Source of the DNA: Hybos culiciformis
Lineage: Eukaryota > Arthropoda > Insecta > Diptera > Hybotidae
Length of the DNA stretch: 64,000 bases
Direction: 5' to 3'
Assembly (NCBI GenBank): GCA_964007475.1
Contig: OZ023275.1
Location: 2,790,001-2,854,000 of the forward strand
The position numbers were made by a program, and so were the translations under genes. Below, piece by piece: positions 34,207 to 48,499 of this stretch. Each line of letters opens with the position of its first letter. Position 1 is the stretch's first letter. The notes below the pieces were generated by a model. It made no database searches. It had not been told where the DNA came from and was given only the letters and a program-made list of their open reading frames with translations.

Positions 34207-37200
34207 AGCAACCTTATTGCACTTAATTAATTACACATATTGTGCTAATAATAATTATGAAGATTCATATAGTGCTTCTCAAAACAAGTGATCTAACTCG
34301 ACTTGAGTTCAGCAAAAAACTAGTATCAACTGAATTCATACTTTAGTTTTTCATTTTGTTAATTTTTCGGCATTAACATTGTTATTTTAATTTATATAAC
34401 AGGTACTTTAAGTGGTAGAACTTCTTACTAAATACACATAATGATTGTAAACAATTCTCATATCGATAAAAAATATCTAGAAAGTCGAATGGCTTAATGA
34501 GAGTCGAGGCAAAGACTGTTGCTTATTTTTTTTGTTTATCAAGTTTTTTTAAGATACATTTTGTATCTTTTCTCTCCAATTCTTGGTATGCAGTCAATTG
34601 TTATTCAGATATTTTGAATTTATACGGAAAATGGATAGTCTTCTAGAATATAAACTGAATGAAATATTTATATATAACATAAAAAAAACTTTTAATATAA
34701 AATATTATTGAATATTAGTATGATTTTCTTTGATTTTTTATACACCTTTTTTTGTGAGCTATGAATAGTTGATAAGTCCAAATAGTGCTTGTTTTTGTGG
34801 TATGAGGAAAAATTGTTTTATGAAATTGCTCGAAAGATAAATTTAAATTTTTTTCCCTTTTTTTCCCTTTTTTTTTCTATATTTACAATTTCAATTTTTA
34901 ACAAAAAAAAAATGTACGTGATTTGTTGTTCGTATCTATTGATATTAAATTTAATAGATAGGTAATTGCTTGTTGTCGTTTATGAGATTTATTACATAAA
35001 AGTGTTAGTTTTTTTTTATCAATGTTGTAGATCTCACATTAATGTTACTTATATACATACTACACAAGTAGAGTAGTCACTCCGTTTTTAACACGAAGTT
35101 AAAAAAAAAACATATTTCAAAATTTTATGACACCAAATTTTTTGGGTGTTGTTTTGAAAATTCGGTAATTTAAATATAACTCAAAATGATACTTATTTGA
35201 ATACGGAAATTAAATTATATAAAAAAATGAGAAGTGTTTGTCAATTTATTTAAAGAAGAAAAAGTAAGGAAAATATTTTCAAGAATTTCGTTAAATAAAA
35301 CAATTATTATAAAAATTGAAAAAAAAAAAACTAAAAATGAAAAATGAAAAATTCTTCAAGAAAATAATAAATTTAAGTTGCCTGCACGGAATCGTAATCA
35401 TTTTACAGCAAGTAGTTTTTATATACATATATATAAATATAATATGGTATATAAGAACTTTTATTTTTTTTTTTTAACATTTTACTTTAAATTTTTACTA
35501 TCAATTTTTATATCTGTTTTATTGTATCATTTATCAGCGTTGAATATAATGCTGCATGACAATAAAAAAAAATGTTTTTTTTTTTTTTTTCAAGAAAATT
35601 TCCTTGATAATATGAAAAATGAGCACCAGTTTTTAAACAATTTTTTTATTTTATTTCGTTTTCTAGAAATTTTAGATTTCAAATTGTTTAAACAGTGTGT
35701 ATGTTAATGTTCATGTAAAAAAAATACTATGAGTTTGAAGGGAATGTATTAAGAGTAAATGTATGTATTAGAATTAAATAAACTCTAATATAATAGTCGT
35801 AAATAAGATACAAAAAACACAGATTTGTTTTTATTTTTTTTTCAATTTCGAAGTTCTGCCGAAAAGAAGAAAAAGGCGCTAGTAACAAAAGCAATATTCA
35901 CTAATTTTCAATCAGAATGGTTTTCTAACTTTTGATCTTGTAACTAATACAATAAAATGAAAACGCATGTTTCTTAAGTTTATACCTAAAGCATAATTTA
36001 ATAATTAATGTAGCTCTAATTTTGCTATGAATTAAAAATAATGTCTCGAAAAAAAAAAAACAAATTCACGGAACCGCAATTATTTCAATCATTAATACCT
36101 TCTCTCCAATGTGTTTTAATTTAATAAAATTTTCTGAATAATAATATTATTTTTTCTATTGAATTTTTCTTATTTTATTTAATTTCCCATGCACTTAATA
36201 ATTATTTACATCCTGAAAAAAATATCATCATTGATTTTCGAACTAAATAAAATGTCATATTGATATTATTTCTATACAACATATAGTATATTAACTACTA
36301 TTGAAAAAAAAGTAGATATACCTCTGATTTAAAAAAAAAATAAAATAAAAATAAAATTAATGGTAGATTTATTATTATAACATGAACAAAAAAAATGGCA
36401 AGATGAGTTTAAGAAAACATGGCACGATGCACTTGTGGATAACTTATTCTTATAAAACTAAAATATCGTAATATCATTTTAAAATATCTTTTATATTGAC
36501 TCTCTATTTCTATATTAAAAAAAAAATCCTTTTATAAAGTTTTTAATGATTTTTTTATCAAAAAATGTCAGTTGCATTATACTTTCCAGCTCACCTTATT
36601 ACAGAAGTTTATATATTACGGGAAAAAACCTTTATAAATATTTGATACTTAACTTTGAAAACTATCAAAAATTGTCCTCAAGTGTTGGGTTTTGCTGAAT
36701 TGTTGGAAAAAAAAATATTATGAAATTGCATATATATATTTTGTTTCAAATTCCATTTATAGGGTTTTTTTTTTTGCATAATAAATATATACATTAACGT
36801 TTATAATTATATATACACAAGACTGTAGGAGTGAAATATTTTTTCCAGAATATTTGTTATAAGTAAAATAGTTTCTTTTTCTAATTTCTAATTTTATTTC
36901 TTAATTAGTTTGTCACTTATTTTTTAATTTAGCTCTCTGAAGTAAAGTATATAGTGTTGACTATACTTTAGTGTACCCTATGAATATATATTTTATCAAT
37001 TTCCGAAAATTCCGTGAATTGTCTGGATTCAAAAGTATACTACAGATGTTGTTACATACTGTAATATTACTGAAATTATTTTTAATATTCCATTAATATT
37101 ATAAATATTTAATAATATTATATTGCAATATGTTCATAATGTGCACATAGTCTACTCATGTATAAACATAATATTTATTAATATTATTCTATTATGTATA

Positions 37201-40200
37201 ATGTAAGTACATATCTTTTATTTCTTTTATTTCATTCTTATATGAAAATTTATCTTAGATTTACAATTTAATTTAATTTTAATGAGAAAGTCTACTGCCA
37301 ATTTTTTTTGAGTGTATATACTAGTAGTATATTATAAATAACTTTTAGACTGGCGTATAATTTTAATATAAAAATTAGATTAATAAAAAAAAATTATTAT
37401 TACAAAAATTAATAAAATAATAAAAGAAAATTATATTAAATATACTTATGTATCTATGAAAAGTAATTCATTACAATTTAAAACTGAACAGTAACCAACT
37501 AACCAAGTAAAAGCGAATTTCATTCATATATAGTTTTTTTTTTTTTTCTTCTTCGGAACTTTAATATCATTATTATGTGTAATAACTTTAACTATAATTT
37601 GTGGTATGATACTTAGTGGTGAATAATATGTCGTATATATTTTTCTTATATTATATACAGTTATTAAGATGAAAATGAAAAAAGAAAAGTATATAATAGT
37701 TTAGAAAAGTATAAGTAATATTTTGAAATGATATCTTCTGTTATGTTCAGATGGGACACTCAATAACTTTCTATGTCAATTTCAATTTTCAATTCTATTC
37801 GTTGACACATCACACTTTCAATTGAACATTATATACATATATTAGTATGTATATACATAATATAAATTTAGTTAATACTGTAAAGTTATAATTCATTCAA
37901 AAAGTTTTTTAATAGTGCAATTTAATATATTTTCGATTCATACACTGACTCTTGAATGTTATATAAGAAAAACTGACGGAAAGCAAAATATTTTTGTAAA
38001 GGAAATAATATGATAAAGTTCTATATTAAAATTTATAACAAATTTTGAATAATATTGTGCACCTGATGAAAGATTTTTACTTTTTATAGATTTTCTTGCG
38101 AAAAAAAAAAAAAAAAATGTAAACATAAATAAATTTACTACTACCTACATCGAATTTTCTTGTTGTGATTTTTTTTTTTATTAAAATTCATAAAACAAAA
38201 TTAAAGTAATAAAAATTCATAGCATTCTTAAAATTATCAGCATATACTTTCTACAAATATGGAAAAGAAAAGATAAAATATATATTATTTTCTATTACTC
38301 CATTCAACTGATAAAACATTAAAGAAATTATTATTTCACAACACTATATACATATACAGTATACGAATAAAAGTTATTTGCCTTTAACCTAGCTAGGTTT
38401 TACTGGGTACTTATGAAATAATAATTTGTTATTTACATTATACGTATATTTCAATATTTAGCTATATACATTTATGTAGGAATTATTTAATGGATTCTTT
38501 GGAAAAATATAAATAAAATTTTTTTTAGTGTATCAACACTAAATTCAATAATTCAGCCAAAAGAAAATCATATTATAAGAAGTGATGATGTTAATATCAA
38601 TATCAGGGCATCGTTATTATAAAAATAAAACTTTTTTGCATAACTTGATCTTAAAAAAGGTTGAAATAATCTGAAAATAATTTTGAAAATATTTTCCAAT
38701 TATGTAATTGTCTATTTTGTATATGAAAATATTAATAACACTAATGTCCTGTATATAGAGAAACATCTATAACTAAAATATATATAACAAAAACTTTTTC
38801 TTATTATACAAAAAAATTTCTCTAACAGTAATATGTTTAAATGATGAAAATATTCATCACCTTTTTTCATTTATTGGAAAATATATATATATTTTTTTTT
38901 ACAATATTTTAGGCAAAAAACTATCATTTTTATCCGAAAGGTTAAACCTTGTTAATTGAAATCCATTTCTTTTTAATATGTTTTTCTCTCGTTTTTTTTT
39001 TTTTTCTACTTTTATACATCGAATATATCGAATATCCAAGAAAAATCATTATCTAACACTGAAATTTATCCTTCTTAAAAAAAATTTCTTCTTTTTTTAT
39101 TTTATTTTTGTTTTGTTTTTGCTTTTTCCCTCCGAAAATGGGTTTAATTTTTTGTCAATAAAATTCTGTTAGAAAATCTTTTTAAACAGATATACTTATA
39201 CAAAAAAAAAAATTAAATAGAAAAAAGGAACAGAAAAAATGAAATAAAAAAGAAAAACAAGAAAAAGAAAATTCTGAAAATACGATTAAGATTAACTGGG
39301 ACAGAAAAGTAAACAAGACATAAAATTTGTTATAAAGCTGCTTATCTGTAAATTTTGTTTTGGTTTCGAGGGAAAAAAGCTGAAAGCAATATATATACCT
39401 AAAATAAAATAAATTCTTGGATTAAAAATTTTAATTTTATTTTTTCATTTAATTCTATTTTTATTTTTAAATCTTCAATTGTTTAAGTTCGTATTTTATT
39501 TACTTAATTAATTTTATTAAAAATTATTTTTAAGCTTTCAATTCATGAGAAGATCCTAAATTGATGACAACAAATGAATAGTTTTATTTCTTATATTAAG
39601 TCATTTAGACCGATTCACGACGATTATTTTAATGTGTCGGTATTTGATTAGGGGTAAAATTATTTCCTGAAAAGTCAGAATTTTTCACGGAAATTTTTCT
39701 TCGACAAATTTTGCTTTGAAAAGACGATCTTTAAAATGTAACCAGCACTTACTTTTTATTTTTATTTTTAAATGTGATGAATTTGTTTGGACTTCAAATT
39801 TGGTTATTCTAATCATATTATCAGTTATTATTATATTAGTTTTTTTCAACTTATTTTATAGATACTTTCACAGAGAAAAGCATATTTACTTTAGTATTTA
39901 TTACTATATGTCCCTTCCATTGTGACAAAATCTAAATGCTGAACGAAAGAAAAAAAAATCACGTATATTTTTCAATTTAAATTAAAATTAAAATTACTTT
40001 TTAATCCTAAATTTGGAGAAAAAAAAAAAAAAGGACAGGATTAATTTTTTTTTTATGTTTAAGTAAAGTATTCTTTTTTTTTTGGGTCAAAAATTAGTGG
40101 GGACCTTGGCATAAAACAGCATTAAGGATATACTTTAATTTTTTTTTTTAATGAACCCCTTTTGAAATATACATAGAGGGAATAAAATGAGTAACAAGTC

Positions 40201-40734
40201 AACCCAATTTGTAATTTAAATAATTTACAAGAATTATTTAGAAGAAATAAAAAAAAAGGACAAAAACTGATTATTATTATAAGCTTAGGGATATTTTTTT
40301 TTTTGCTTTTTTAAAAATAGAATCGAAAGGATTTCCATGTTTTTCTATTCAAAGGTTAAAATATATAAATTAAAGAAAAATCCTTTTAATTTGGTAAACT
40401 CTGAGTGAAGAAATAAACGATGCGAGTGTGTTTTTTTTTCTTCGGTAAATTTTTTTTTTTCTAACCAAATAATGTGTAAAATGTCAAATTGTATAGATTT
40501 TTATTTTAACTAAAAAAAAAATAACTAAATGCCATCTATAATACTTAAAGAATAGTTGTGATGAAGAAATAAAGGGTTTATTTATATATATGTTAATGAT
40601 TAAGGTCTGACTTATTTTATTGTGTCGAAATTTATAGTAAAATAAAATTGTTTTTTTTTGTCGTTTTATTATTCCTAGTTTTCATAAGGCTTAAAGAAAA
40701 ATTATTTGGAGGATCTATTTTGAAGCTCGTTTTC
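34207..40734. other. Long A/T-rich gene-free stretch
   Basis: No gene or bounded repeat is recognised. A CACTCA-type element end next to TA may be present on the - strand at 37300-37316, but no partner end was found. TTTTTTTCCC units lie near 34850-34870. Frames at 35378-35707, 38978-39172 and 39716-39925 (+) are F/K/Y-rich and without motifs. Confidence 0.5.
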
Positions 40735-41010
40735 AATCAAAAACGAAAAAACGCGCTCTAAAATGCTTATAACTATTAAACTGCTTGACTGATTTAGATC
40801 GTAAAAATATCGTTCACTTTCATTTAAACTTTCTCTTGCATCCGGACTTTGGTGTCAGAAGCTCTCAACTGGCTAACTCCATTTCCATAGTCTCAAGGAT
40901 GCGAATTGAAAGTTGAAATTGGTATATATATGGATAGAAGGCGATCGTTGAAATATTTTAAATTATGATGTTAAAAAACCGGCTCCATGCTTCATTTATG
41001 AGATGCTGTT
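40735..41010. other. G+C-richer island, probable interspersed-repeat relic
   Basis: Contains CGCGCTCTAAAATGCTTATA, CTGCTTGACTGATTTAGATC, TTGCATCCGGACTTTGG and AACCGGCTCCATGC in about 280 bp that are visibly less A/T-rich than the flanks. The 'AAAATGCTTATAACT...ACTG.TTGA..GATTT.GATCG' wording is typical of non-coding animal repeats. No frame or terminal repeat is visible. Confidence 0.3.
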
Positions 41011-42513
41011 CTGTAGTTTTTTTTTTTTTAATTTTAAAAGCAATATATTATTTTTCATTTTTTTTTAAAGAGAATATGTCCCTTAAGTAAAAAAAAACGA
41101 ACAACATTTTAATTTTCTTTTTTACATTCATTCCATTCATTTCAATGGAAAATTCGAAGAAAAATAAATCTCATTATCAAATGAAAATGAAAAATACTAT
41201 ATTATACACTTTTTTTTATTTTAATAAATCTTGCAAGTTATTATTTTAATAGCATTGAGTGCGTCAGATAAATTATACTTAAAGGACATAATATTTTTTT
41301 AATGAATTGTAACAGATTTTCCAAGTAAATGAAAAAAGAAAATTATTTATTCGAACACAAGAATTCTTAATATTTTCTGAATTATTTTGTTGACTTTGCT
41401 GCAATAATGTATAATTAATTAATTTTGCATATTAAAAGTGATAGTACCGTATGTATATATGTTGAATTCAAGTTTTAAAATGACTAACGACAATATTCTT
41501 GTCTATTAATTAAAAAAAAATAAGATTTTTTAAGTCCTTTGATTTCGTTTCAGAATTGACTTTATGGAATTACGTTTTTGATATTTGAATATTATTTTTT
41601 TCAATTGTAAAGCTTTTTATTTTTTTTTTTTTACTGATAGAATTGTGTACTTTGTTATATTTTTTGCCTTAATTTTCGATCGTTTTTTTTTTTAAACTCT
41701 ATAATATGCCTTACTAAAAAAAAGGAAGTTTGATATTAGTGCAATATATATAGTCATAACAATGAAAACGATAGTATAACCCTTTAAGTGCATAAAAACA
41801 AAAGATGGGTTAATGATGATAATAAAGAACAGTCAGTAACTTTCGAATGCATAAATCGAAATCGGCTCAGGAACATTAAATGTCAGTTGTATTAAGAATA
41901 TTTAAAACTTTAAAGCGAATTATTTAATCATCTCCAATTTTTATACAGAAATTTTCACTATAACTGCAGTAATACTATCAATATGCTATTTTTTTGCGAA
42001 ATACAAGTTAACCTTATTATCATTGAACCAAAAGCTTAATTGGTATAAAACTTCATACAAAAAATTATAATTATTCTTCTTAAATATGTGTCCTTAATAT
42101 CTACTTGACCTGAATTTGCCTATATACTATATATACCTATTCTTAAAAAAAATTATTCTGGAATAAAAAATTAATAATAACAAGAAAAAGATTAAATAAT
42201 ACCACTGCAAATATTTCTGTTAATATTAAGATAATATTGTTAAAAAAAAATTTTATAAATTTTTTCATAATTTATTCCCAATATAAGTATAAGATATATG
42301 TATCTATGTGTACAGATCTACACAATACACATAATAAAATAATAATTTAATAAAATATTATAATTATATAAAAATATTTCAAAAAATCCAAAGAATCTAT
42401 TAAAAATTTCTTATTTCTTTTGCGCTGATGACAAATCAACAAGTTAGTTTTTCTTATATATTTATTTATTTCCAACAAATCAATTCAATTAAAATTTCAA
42501 TTTGATGTTCTAC
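41011..42513. other. A/T-rich gene-free stretch
   Basis: Nothing recognised beyond homopolymer tracts. Confidence 0.45.
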
Positions 42514-42532
42514 TTCTTCTTCTTCTTCTTCT
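42514..42532 (+). repeat. TTC microsatellite
   Basis: Six uninterrupted TTC units. Confidence 0.9.
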
Positions 42533-42648
42533 ATACTTCTTAAATACGCTCTCTTTGATTTGTATTGTTTTTTTTGTGTTATTATTTTTATATTATGGGG
42601 TTGTTATTCGAATTTCCTTTCGTTTTTGGGTATTTATTTTTTTTTTCT

Positions 42649-42667
42649 GTTGTTGTTGTTGTTGTTT
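42649..42667 (+). repeat. TGT microsatellite
   Basis: Six TGT units in a T-rich context. Confidence 0.9.
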
Positions 42668-42815
42668 TGCTACTGCTTAAAGCAAAATTGAACTATATTC
42701 CGTGGAAAAATAAAGTTTTATAATACCGAAAACAGAATTGGCAAGAAAGGGAAGGTTTTTCTTTTACTTCTCTTATATTTTGTAAAATTTGTACATTAAA
42801 GTGTTTCCTTGAGGC

Positions 42816-42836
42816 AAAAAAAAAAAAAAAAAAAAA
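42816..42836 (+). repeat. Poly(A) run of about 21
   Basis: One of the longest A runs in the window. No retroelement 3' end is recognisable upstream. Confidence 0.9.
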
Positions 42837-43167
42837 TAGGGATATTATTTTTTTTTCTTCTTTTATTACATTTAATATAGACAAAACCATTATAACAATT
42901 ACCATCTTAAATTATACCACTTTGGTCCTCAATTTTTTTTTTTTGTATTTTATTTTTCTTTTAAGAAAAAGTTTTTCACAAGTAAAAGAACAATGAAAAG
43001 TTTCTTATTATCCTTTTTGTCTCTTATTTTTTTTTTGTACTTGTGCTTTCATATATACAGCACAAAAAGAAAAGAAAAAAAAAAAAATAAATAAACTTCC
43101 TGTATAAATCGAAAATTTTTCCCTGAAGTCACATTTTAACGGTTAAATAAAAAACGATATATACATA

Positions 43168-43197
43168 TATCTATCTATCTATCTATCTATCTATCTA
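43168..43197 (+). repeat. ATCT tetranucleotide microsatellite
   Basis: About seven uninterrupted ATCT/CTAT units, flanked on the left by TA-rich sequence. Confidence 0.95.
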
Positions 43198-43354
43198 GTA
43201 ACCTTCTCCTTGGCTCTACAATTTTCCTTACTAACATTATTCCAGGATATAAGTAAAGTTATTATTATTTTGTATATGAGAAAGAAAAGCAGAAAAACAC
43301 TGTGTGTTGTATACTAACAAAAAAGTAATATCTGAAAATAAATTTAAACAACAA

Positions 43355-43686
43355 CACTGAGAAAAAATTATTATTATTATTAAATAGGATTTATGGAAAA
43401 TTTCCCAAACTGTATGATGTGTACCATAACTAATTCCTTCCTTAAAGATGATTTTATTTCTTATCTAACTTTTGGATAATGTTAGTGTGTAAAAAATTAC
43501 ATTGTAATCCTTTTTGTTAAGAAAAATTTGCTTTATTAACTTATAAATATTATTTCTAACAAAAATTTATTAATATTTATTTTATTAAGAATTTTAGTCC
43601 TTTTTAACTGTTATATATTGCTGCAAAATTTGCACCAAAATTTTAATGCAATGCGTTGTAAAAAGAATTAAAATTTCCTCTGAGTG
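43355..43686. mobile_element. 332-bp MITE-like element, CACTGAG family
   Basis: The left end CACTGAGAAAAAATT and the complement of the right end, CACTCAGAGGAAATT, match at 12 of 15 positions. The right end is followed by TA (43687-43688); the left flank is AA, perhaps a mutated TA. The termini resemble those at 16512-17687. The interior is A/T-rich with TTAAGAAAAATTT-like words and no reading frame. Confidence 0.4.
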
Positions 43687-43689
43687 TAT

Positions 43690-46600
43690 AATTTCAACTA
43701 TATGGAAAATTTATTTATTGAACAATTCAGTGAAGCCGCAATTTAAAAAAAAAATAAAAAAAATAAAAATAAGAATTATTTAAAAAAAAAATAAAAAATT
43801 TCAAAAAAAAAAAATTCAGATTCAGAATATAATAACACGTTTTATCTATTATTTTTGTTAAGTGATTTTCTTTTCTTTTCTTAAAACTTCCCAAAAAATA
43901 TTTTTTAACAAAATTTTTGAAGGAATTTTCAATACACTTAACTTATTGCAGAAAAAGGTTTTTATTTTCCAATTTAACAAAAAAAAACAAAAATTATTTT
44001 TCGATCGTATTACAAATAGAACATAGGCCTAAATATTAAATTTCATATGAAAATTTATAAAGCCTATTATAATCAAAGTTAATTATATTATTAGATTATA
44101 CTTTTTTTCTTATATACCATATATGATAGAGGATGAAAATACGTATTGAATATTTAAAAAAATTGAGATTCTGGTACAACAATAAACTATTCGGTGCATT
44201 AGTTATTAAATATACAACATAAAACCTTTAACAAAATTTTTAATAATTCTAAAACATTTTGGAATACGCTCATAGAAAACTTTAAGACCACTCTCATATA
44301 CATGCTAATATGAGAAGAGGCACGGTACAAAACCATGCATTGGAAAATTAATACAAAACACCAAAGCAAGCATCAAAAAAGAAAAAAAAATCACCAAGAT
44401 CAAGTCTCGTTTCTGACAAATAATAAAATTACTAGTGACAGATCACTTAACATAAATAATAGTTTTCCTAATTGTATAAATAAAAAGATAAAAAATAAAT
44501 AAAAAATAAAATAAAAATAAATAAAGAGTTAGTGGAAAATATCCTACAGCTTCGTCAGGCGTCAACTAAGATATTTATTTCATTAAGATTCTAAATTAAA
44601 ACATTCAGCTACAACGACCCATCGGCTTCATATAATATATGAATATATATTATTATATTACATTACTTCGTAAAGGTCGGTTTGTAACTATGTTGAAACT
44701 ACAACGTAAATAAATGCAACATCTTATGCTTTATTATCTCTGATATTACATAAAAAAATAGTATTTCATAAATAATTGACAGTTTTCAATAATCTTCAAC
44801 AAAACCAATAATAGTTTGATAAATTTTAAGTTTACAAGATTCGTTCGTAGCAAAAGAATTTCAATAGTTCTTGCCTCAAATATTTATTATATTGGCATGA
44901 TTTTGAACGTTATTAATTTAAAAAAAATTTCCTTAAAGTTATATACAGTCAGAAAGAGAAAATATATAATGTTCAAGACAGATAAATGTACGTACATATG
45001 TAATTAGTTTTCAATAATTTCGAAAGCTATAAATACATATCCTATTAATAGGTATTTGATTTTGAGCAATAATACCAAAATATGATCAGCTCTCATATCC
45101 TTCAATACATTTTCTTTGCTTACTTCCTTGCTCTTATTATAATAAGAAAATAACTTTGAAATGAATTTATTGAAAAAAAAAAGTTAACAAAAAAATTGAA
45201 TGAAATAAAATCATTTTATTCTTAAAATTAATTTACTGGAAAATTACAAGAATATATTGACAAAAATTTTTCAATTTCGGGTTTTATAAGCTACTAAATA
45301 GTTCCAGTTAAATCACTATAATATATAAATCTTACAAAAAAAATTTGTATTTATGAAGTGGAATCAAATTTATTATGCTATTTAACAAAAAGAAAATTAT
45401 AGTATATATATATATATAGAGTTTTTTGTTTGTTGTCCGGTCTATTACATCCAATATTCAAAAATCTGATTTCTATAAATGTATTACAAATAATAAATAT
45501 ATTAGCAGATGTTAGACAGCAATTTGTTGCCGAAAATAGGATTAAAAGTCATGATTTAGAAATCTTCACATTTTCTAAACTTATAGGTTTTAACTTAAAC
45601 CGAACAAAACGAAATCTTAGTTTATTTTGTTTTGCGAGTTGAGAAGACAAGGTCTATAATCTTGGAAGTTGATATAATTTTAATTTATATATTTTTGTAG
45701 CATAAGGTTTTCAAAAATTAAAGCTAAATTATGTAAAATCTTTTAAATATTTTATCTTATAGATAATGTACATGTGATTGATTCCTGATATGAAAATTGC
45801 GAAAAATAATTGCAAGAATAATTCTATAGCACGACTGTTTTTTTAAACCAAAAATGTGCAAATAGAACATTTTCTACAGAAAATAATAGAAAATCTAGAA
45901 CGATGACATTGAACGTATATGAATTATAAAAGAAATTAATTGAAATTTCAAAAATCTGGTTATCCTGCCTGTATCATCTTTAAATGAATTATCAAACGTT
46001 TTCAATGATTTTTATAATATAATAAATTTTTTTTTTTAACATCATAACTTATAACAATAAAAAAAAGAAAATATTGACACAAGTAATTTTGTTGTTCACA
46101 TAAGAGTGTCAAATACAAATTAACAATGATGAGATTTTAATTTTCCACTTATGATGAATAACAAAAAAAAAGTATATAGTATATACATACATTACATATA
46201 TGCAATAAAATAGAGTTTTCCTTCCATGAATAATGTACTTGACTTTTTTTTTTGTATATTTTTCCTTTTCCTTTTAGGAAAAATAAATTTCGTATGAAAA
46301 TTTAATTTTACAAAAAAAAAAACTCCTCTACCCATTAAAATTTTCTATCCAGGGACAAAGTTGTATAAAAACTTAGGTACTTGATTTTAAGATTATTTCT
46401 TATCAAAATCTAATATTATTATTATTATTATTATTTTTTTTTTTGTATTTTAAATAGCCATATAGGTATTTTCCATATATTATAAAAAAAAACAAAATAT
46501 AACGACAAAATAAAAAAAATAAAATCAAAAAATTGTCATCTGAAACACGTTTCTGTTATAATCTAATAAAAAAAAAAAAAAAACTAAAAAACTAAAATAA

Positions 46601-47142
46601 ACAAAAAATATCAAAAATGTAAAGAAAAAGGTTTACACTTTTTAAATGTTTTTTTATTTTTTCTTTATTTTATATTTTTGCTTTTCAAGTTGTAAAATTT
46701 TCTTTCCTATGTAAACATAACCTCAAAAAAGCAGTAAGTGGTAAATTGCCCAACGGGTAAGAATGCTCCACATACTAAAATATATATGTATGTTGTTATG
46801 TATTCCTTTATTGGATTTTATTTTTTTGTTTGTTCATCTCTTATCAAAATTAAAAGAAAATTGTCATGAGGAAAAAAAAAAGAAAATAATCAAACATTTA
46901 TACCCGTTATTGATTTGATGTGAATTCGTTACATGGGAAAAAATAGTAGAATATAAAAAATTTGAAATTTTTATTATTATACCTACAATCACTGTATATA
47001 TTCTCGATTGCAGTAGATTATTAGATACGAGTTAAAAAAAAAAACATAATTTTACACGAAAAATCAAAACAGAATTCTAAAATAAGGCCTCTGTAGTTGG
47101 TGAAGTAAATAATTTTTTGGTTAAATATAGTGTATATTATAG
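43690..47142. other. A/T-rich gene-free stretch
   Basis: A slightly G+C-richer patch at 44265-44640 has no recognised content. The frame at 45430-45642 (+), beginning at TTG, is less repetitive than most but has no motif. A TTA microsatellite lies near 46411-46434. Confidence 0.4.
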
Positions 47143-47358
47143 TTAGTTGTAATTAATGTACATTACGTTCAACAAGATTTGTTGAACAAGATTTGTCAAA
47201 AATTCATTGACACTTAAACCCTGATACGAACAATAGAGTGGGCAATGAACCCAAGCCCGCCACGACATCCATTTATTATATTTTAATTTAAATTTAATAA
47301 AATTTCGTAAATTGTCGCTTGAAATATTTTCAAATTTTCTGATTTTTTGATTTGACAC
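47143..47358 (-). other. Weak open frame over a G+C-richer patch
   Basis: A 71-codon - strand frame without ATG crosses a G+C-richer patch at 47225-47275 (complement: ATGTCGTGGCGGGCTTGGG). It includes a small tandem AACAAGATTTGTTG at 47170-47195. No family is recognised. It could be a decayed transposon coding remnant. Confidence 0.15.
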
Positions 47359-47791
47359 GATAATAGTGATTCTAACATTTTTAGAAGGAAAATAAGGAAA
47401 AAAAAAAAAAGTATGTCAACAAATAAATAACCTGAAGGTAATTTAAAATCCAAATGCCATTTTTGGCGTCCTAACTCAAAAATTAACAAATAAATATATA
47501 TAAATAATATAAAAGCAAAAAGGGAAAAATATTCTATCAATAAAAAAAAAGAAAACAAAAATCATTCAGGAAATTTTGTTAGGTAAGCACATAAGCATTA
47601 GAAATAACAATAAAGACCCAATTATTTTTTTTGTTGAAACCAAAATTTCATTTTTCTTTTGACACATGTTTATCCACTATGAAATTTTAAATTCTCGAAT
47701 CAAATATAGTTTATTCCTTAATAACAAAAAATTTTAATATTTTTTATTTTCCCAGAAAATTCTAACCGACTTGTGACTTTTTCAAACATTT

Positions 47792-47983
47792 CTACTGCAA
47801 AATCGATATGAAATTTCTAAGTTGTATATTTCGATCGGCCTCCGACGAGGTTCTTGTTTCAAATACAAAAATACAATATTTTAAACAACCATTCGTTTTC
47901 CAAGCCCGTATAATTTTCACTGGTGTTTTGAAACTAAATTTTGCTTCGTAATAGCCGTGCCAATTTTTAATATACCCATACAT
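47792..47983 (-). CDS. Unrecognised 63-codon open frame
   Basis: On the - strand an ATG at 47981-47983 opens a 63-codon frame ending at TAG (47792-47794). Unlike most frames here its composition is mixed (MYGYIKNWHGYYEAKFSFKT at the N-terminus, later RTSSEADRN), and the DNA is richer in G+C than its flanks. No signal peptide, membrane segment or known motif is visible, and no promoter or polyadenylation context can be argued. A decayed transposon coding remnant or a chance frame is more likely than a host gene. Confidence 0.15.
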   Translation of the reverse strand: MYGYIKNWHGYYEAKFSFKTPVKIIRAWKTNGCLKYCIFVFETRTSSEADRNIQLRNFISILQ

Positions 47984-48427
47984 TTTCAATAATTTGAATA
48001 CAAAAATGAATTTGCATATTTAGTACAGGCAAATTGTCCAAAATAAACAAAAAAATTGCGAAGTGGCTGTAACTTGGTATAGACCTTTGAAAATGTATAT
48101 ATTTCAAGAAACCAAGGAGTTCCTAGCTAAAAAGAGTGTGCTGGAGTGGCCACGCTTGACCCTTTGCGGCACATGTAAATAATATTATTTTGTATTTTTT
48201 TTTTTGTAAATTACTATCAATATAGACAAGTTTGGTAAATTTAGCATCCTAAGATCTTAAATAATAAGGTGCATTACTATAATTTTGTTTCTATTAATAA
48301 TATTACTGAAACAAACCGAAAATGCTGTTTTATTCGAATAAATTCGATTTCTCGAAAAATATATTTTGGTTTTTAAAGTTTTACATATATTATAATACAA
48401 TTGGTGAAAAAAAATTTTGTGAAATTT

Positions 48428-48490
48428 TACCGCCCATTATTTGCCGCCCGACGCTCGAGCTTAGAGTGCCTATTTGTAAATCCGTCATTG
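48428..48490. mobile_element. Solo hAT-like terminus related to 4518-4847
   Basis: The segment reads CCGCCCATTATTTGCCGCCC, then GACGCTCGAGC, then GTGCCTATTTGTAAATCCGT and CATTG. Its complement begins CAATGACGGATTTACAAAT, a diverged CAGTGGCGGATTTAC-type hAT end. The order GCCGCC..GCTC..CCTATTTGTAA.TCCG is shared with 4797-4843. No matching left end is found within about 1 kb upstream, so the other half is deleted or decayed. Confidence 0.45.
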
Positions 48491-48499
48491 CTCCTAAGT

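Noticed and set aside
35378..35707. 109-codon plus-strand frame
   Set aside because: Begins at TTG, dominated by F/Y/I/L from T-rich DNA, no domain or conserved residues.
42649..42667. Coding glutamine/valine repeat
   Set aside because: A simple TGT microsatellite in T-rich DNA with no open frame of interest.
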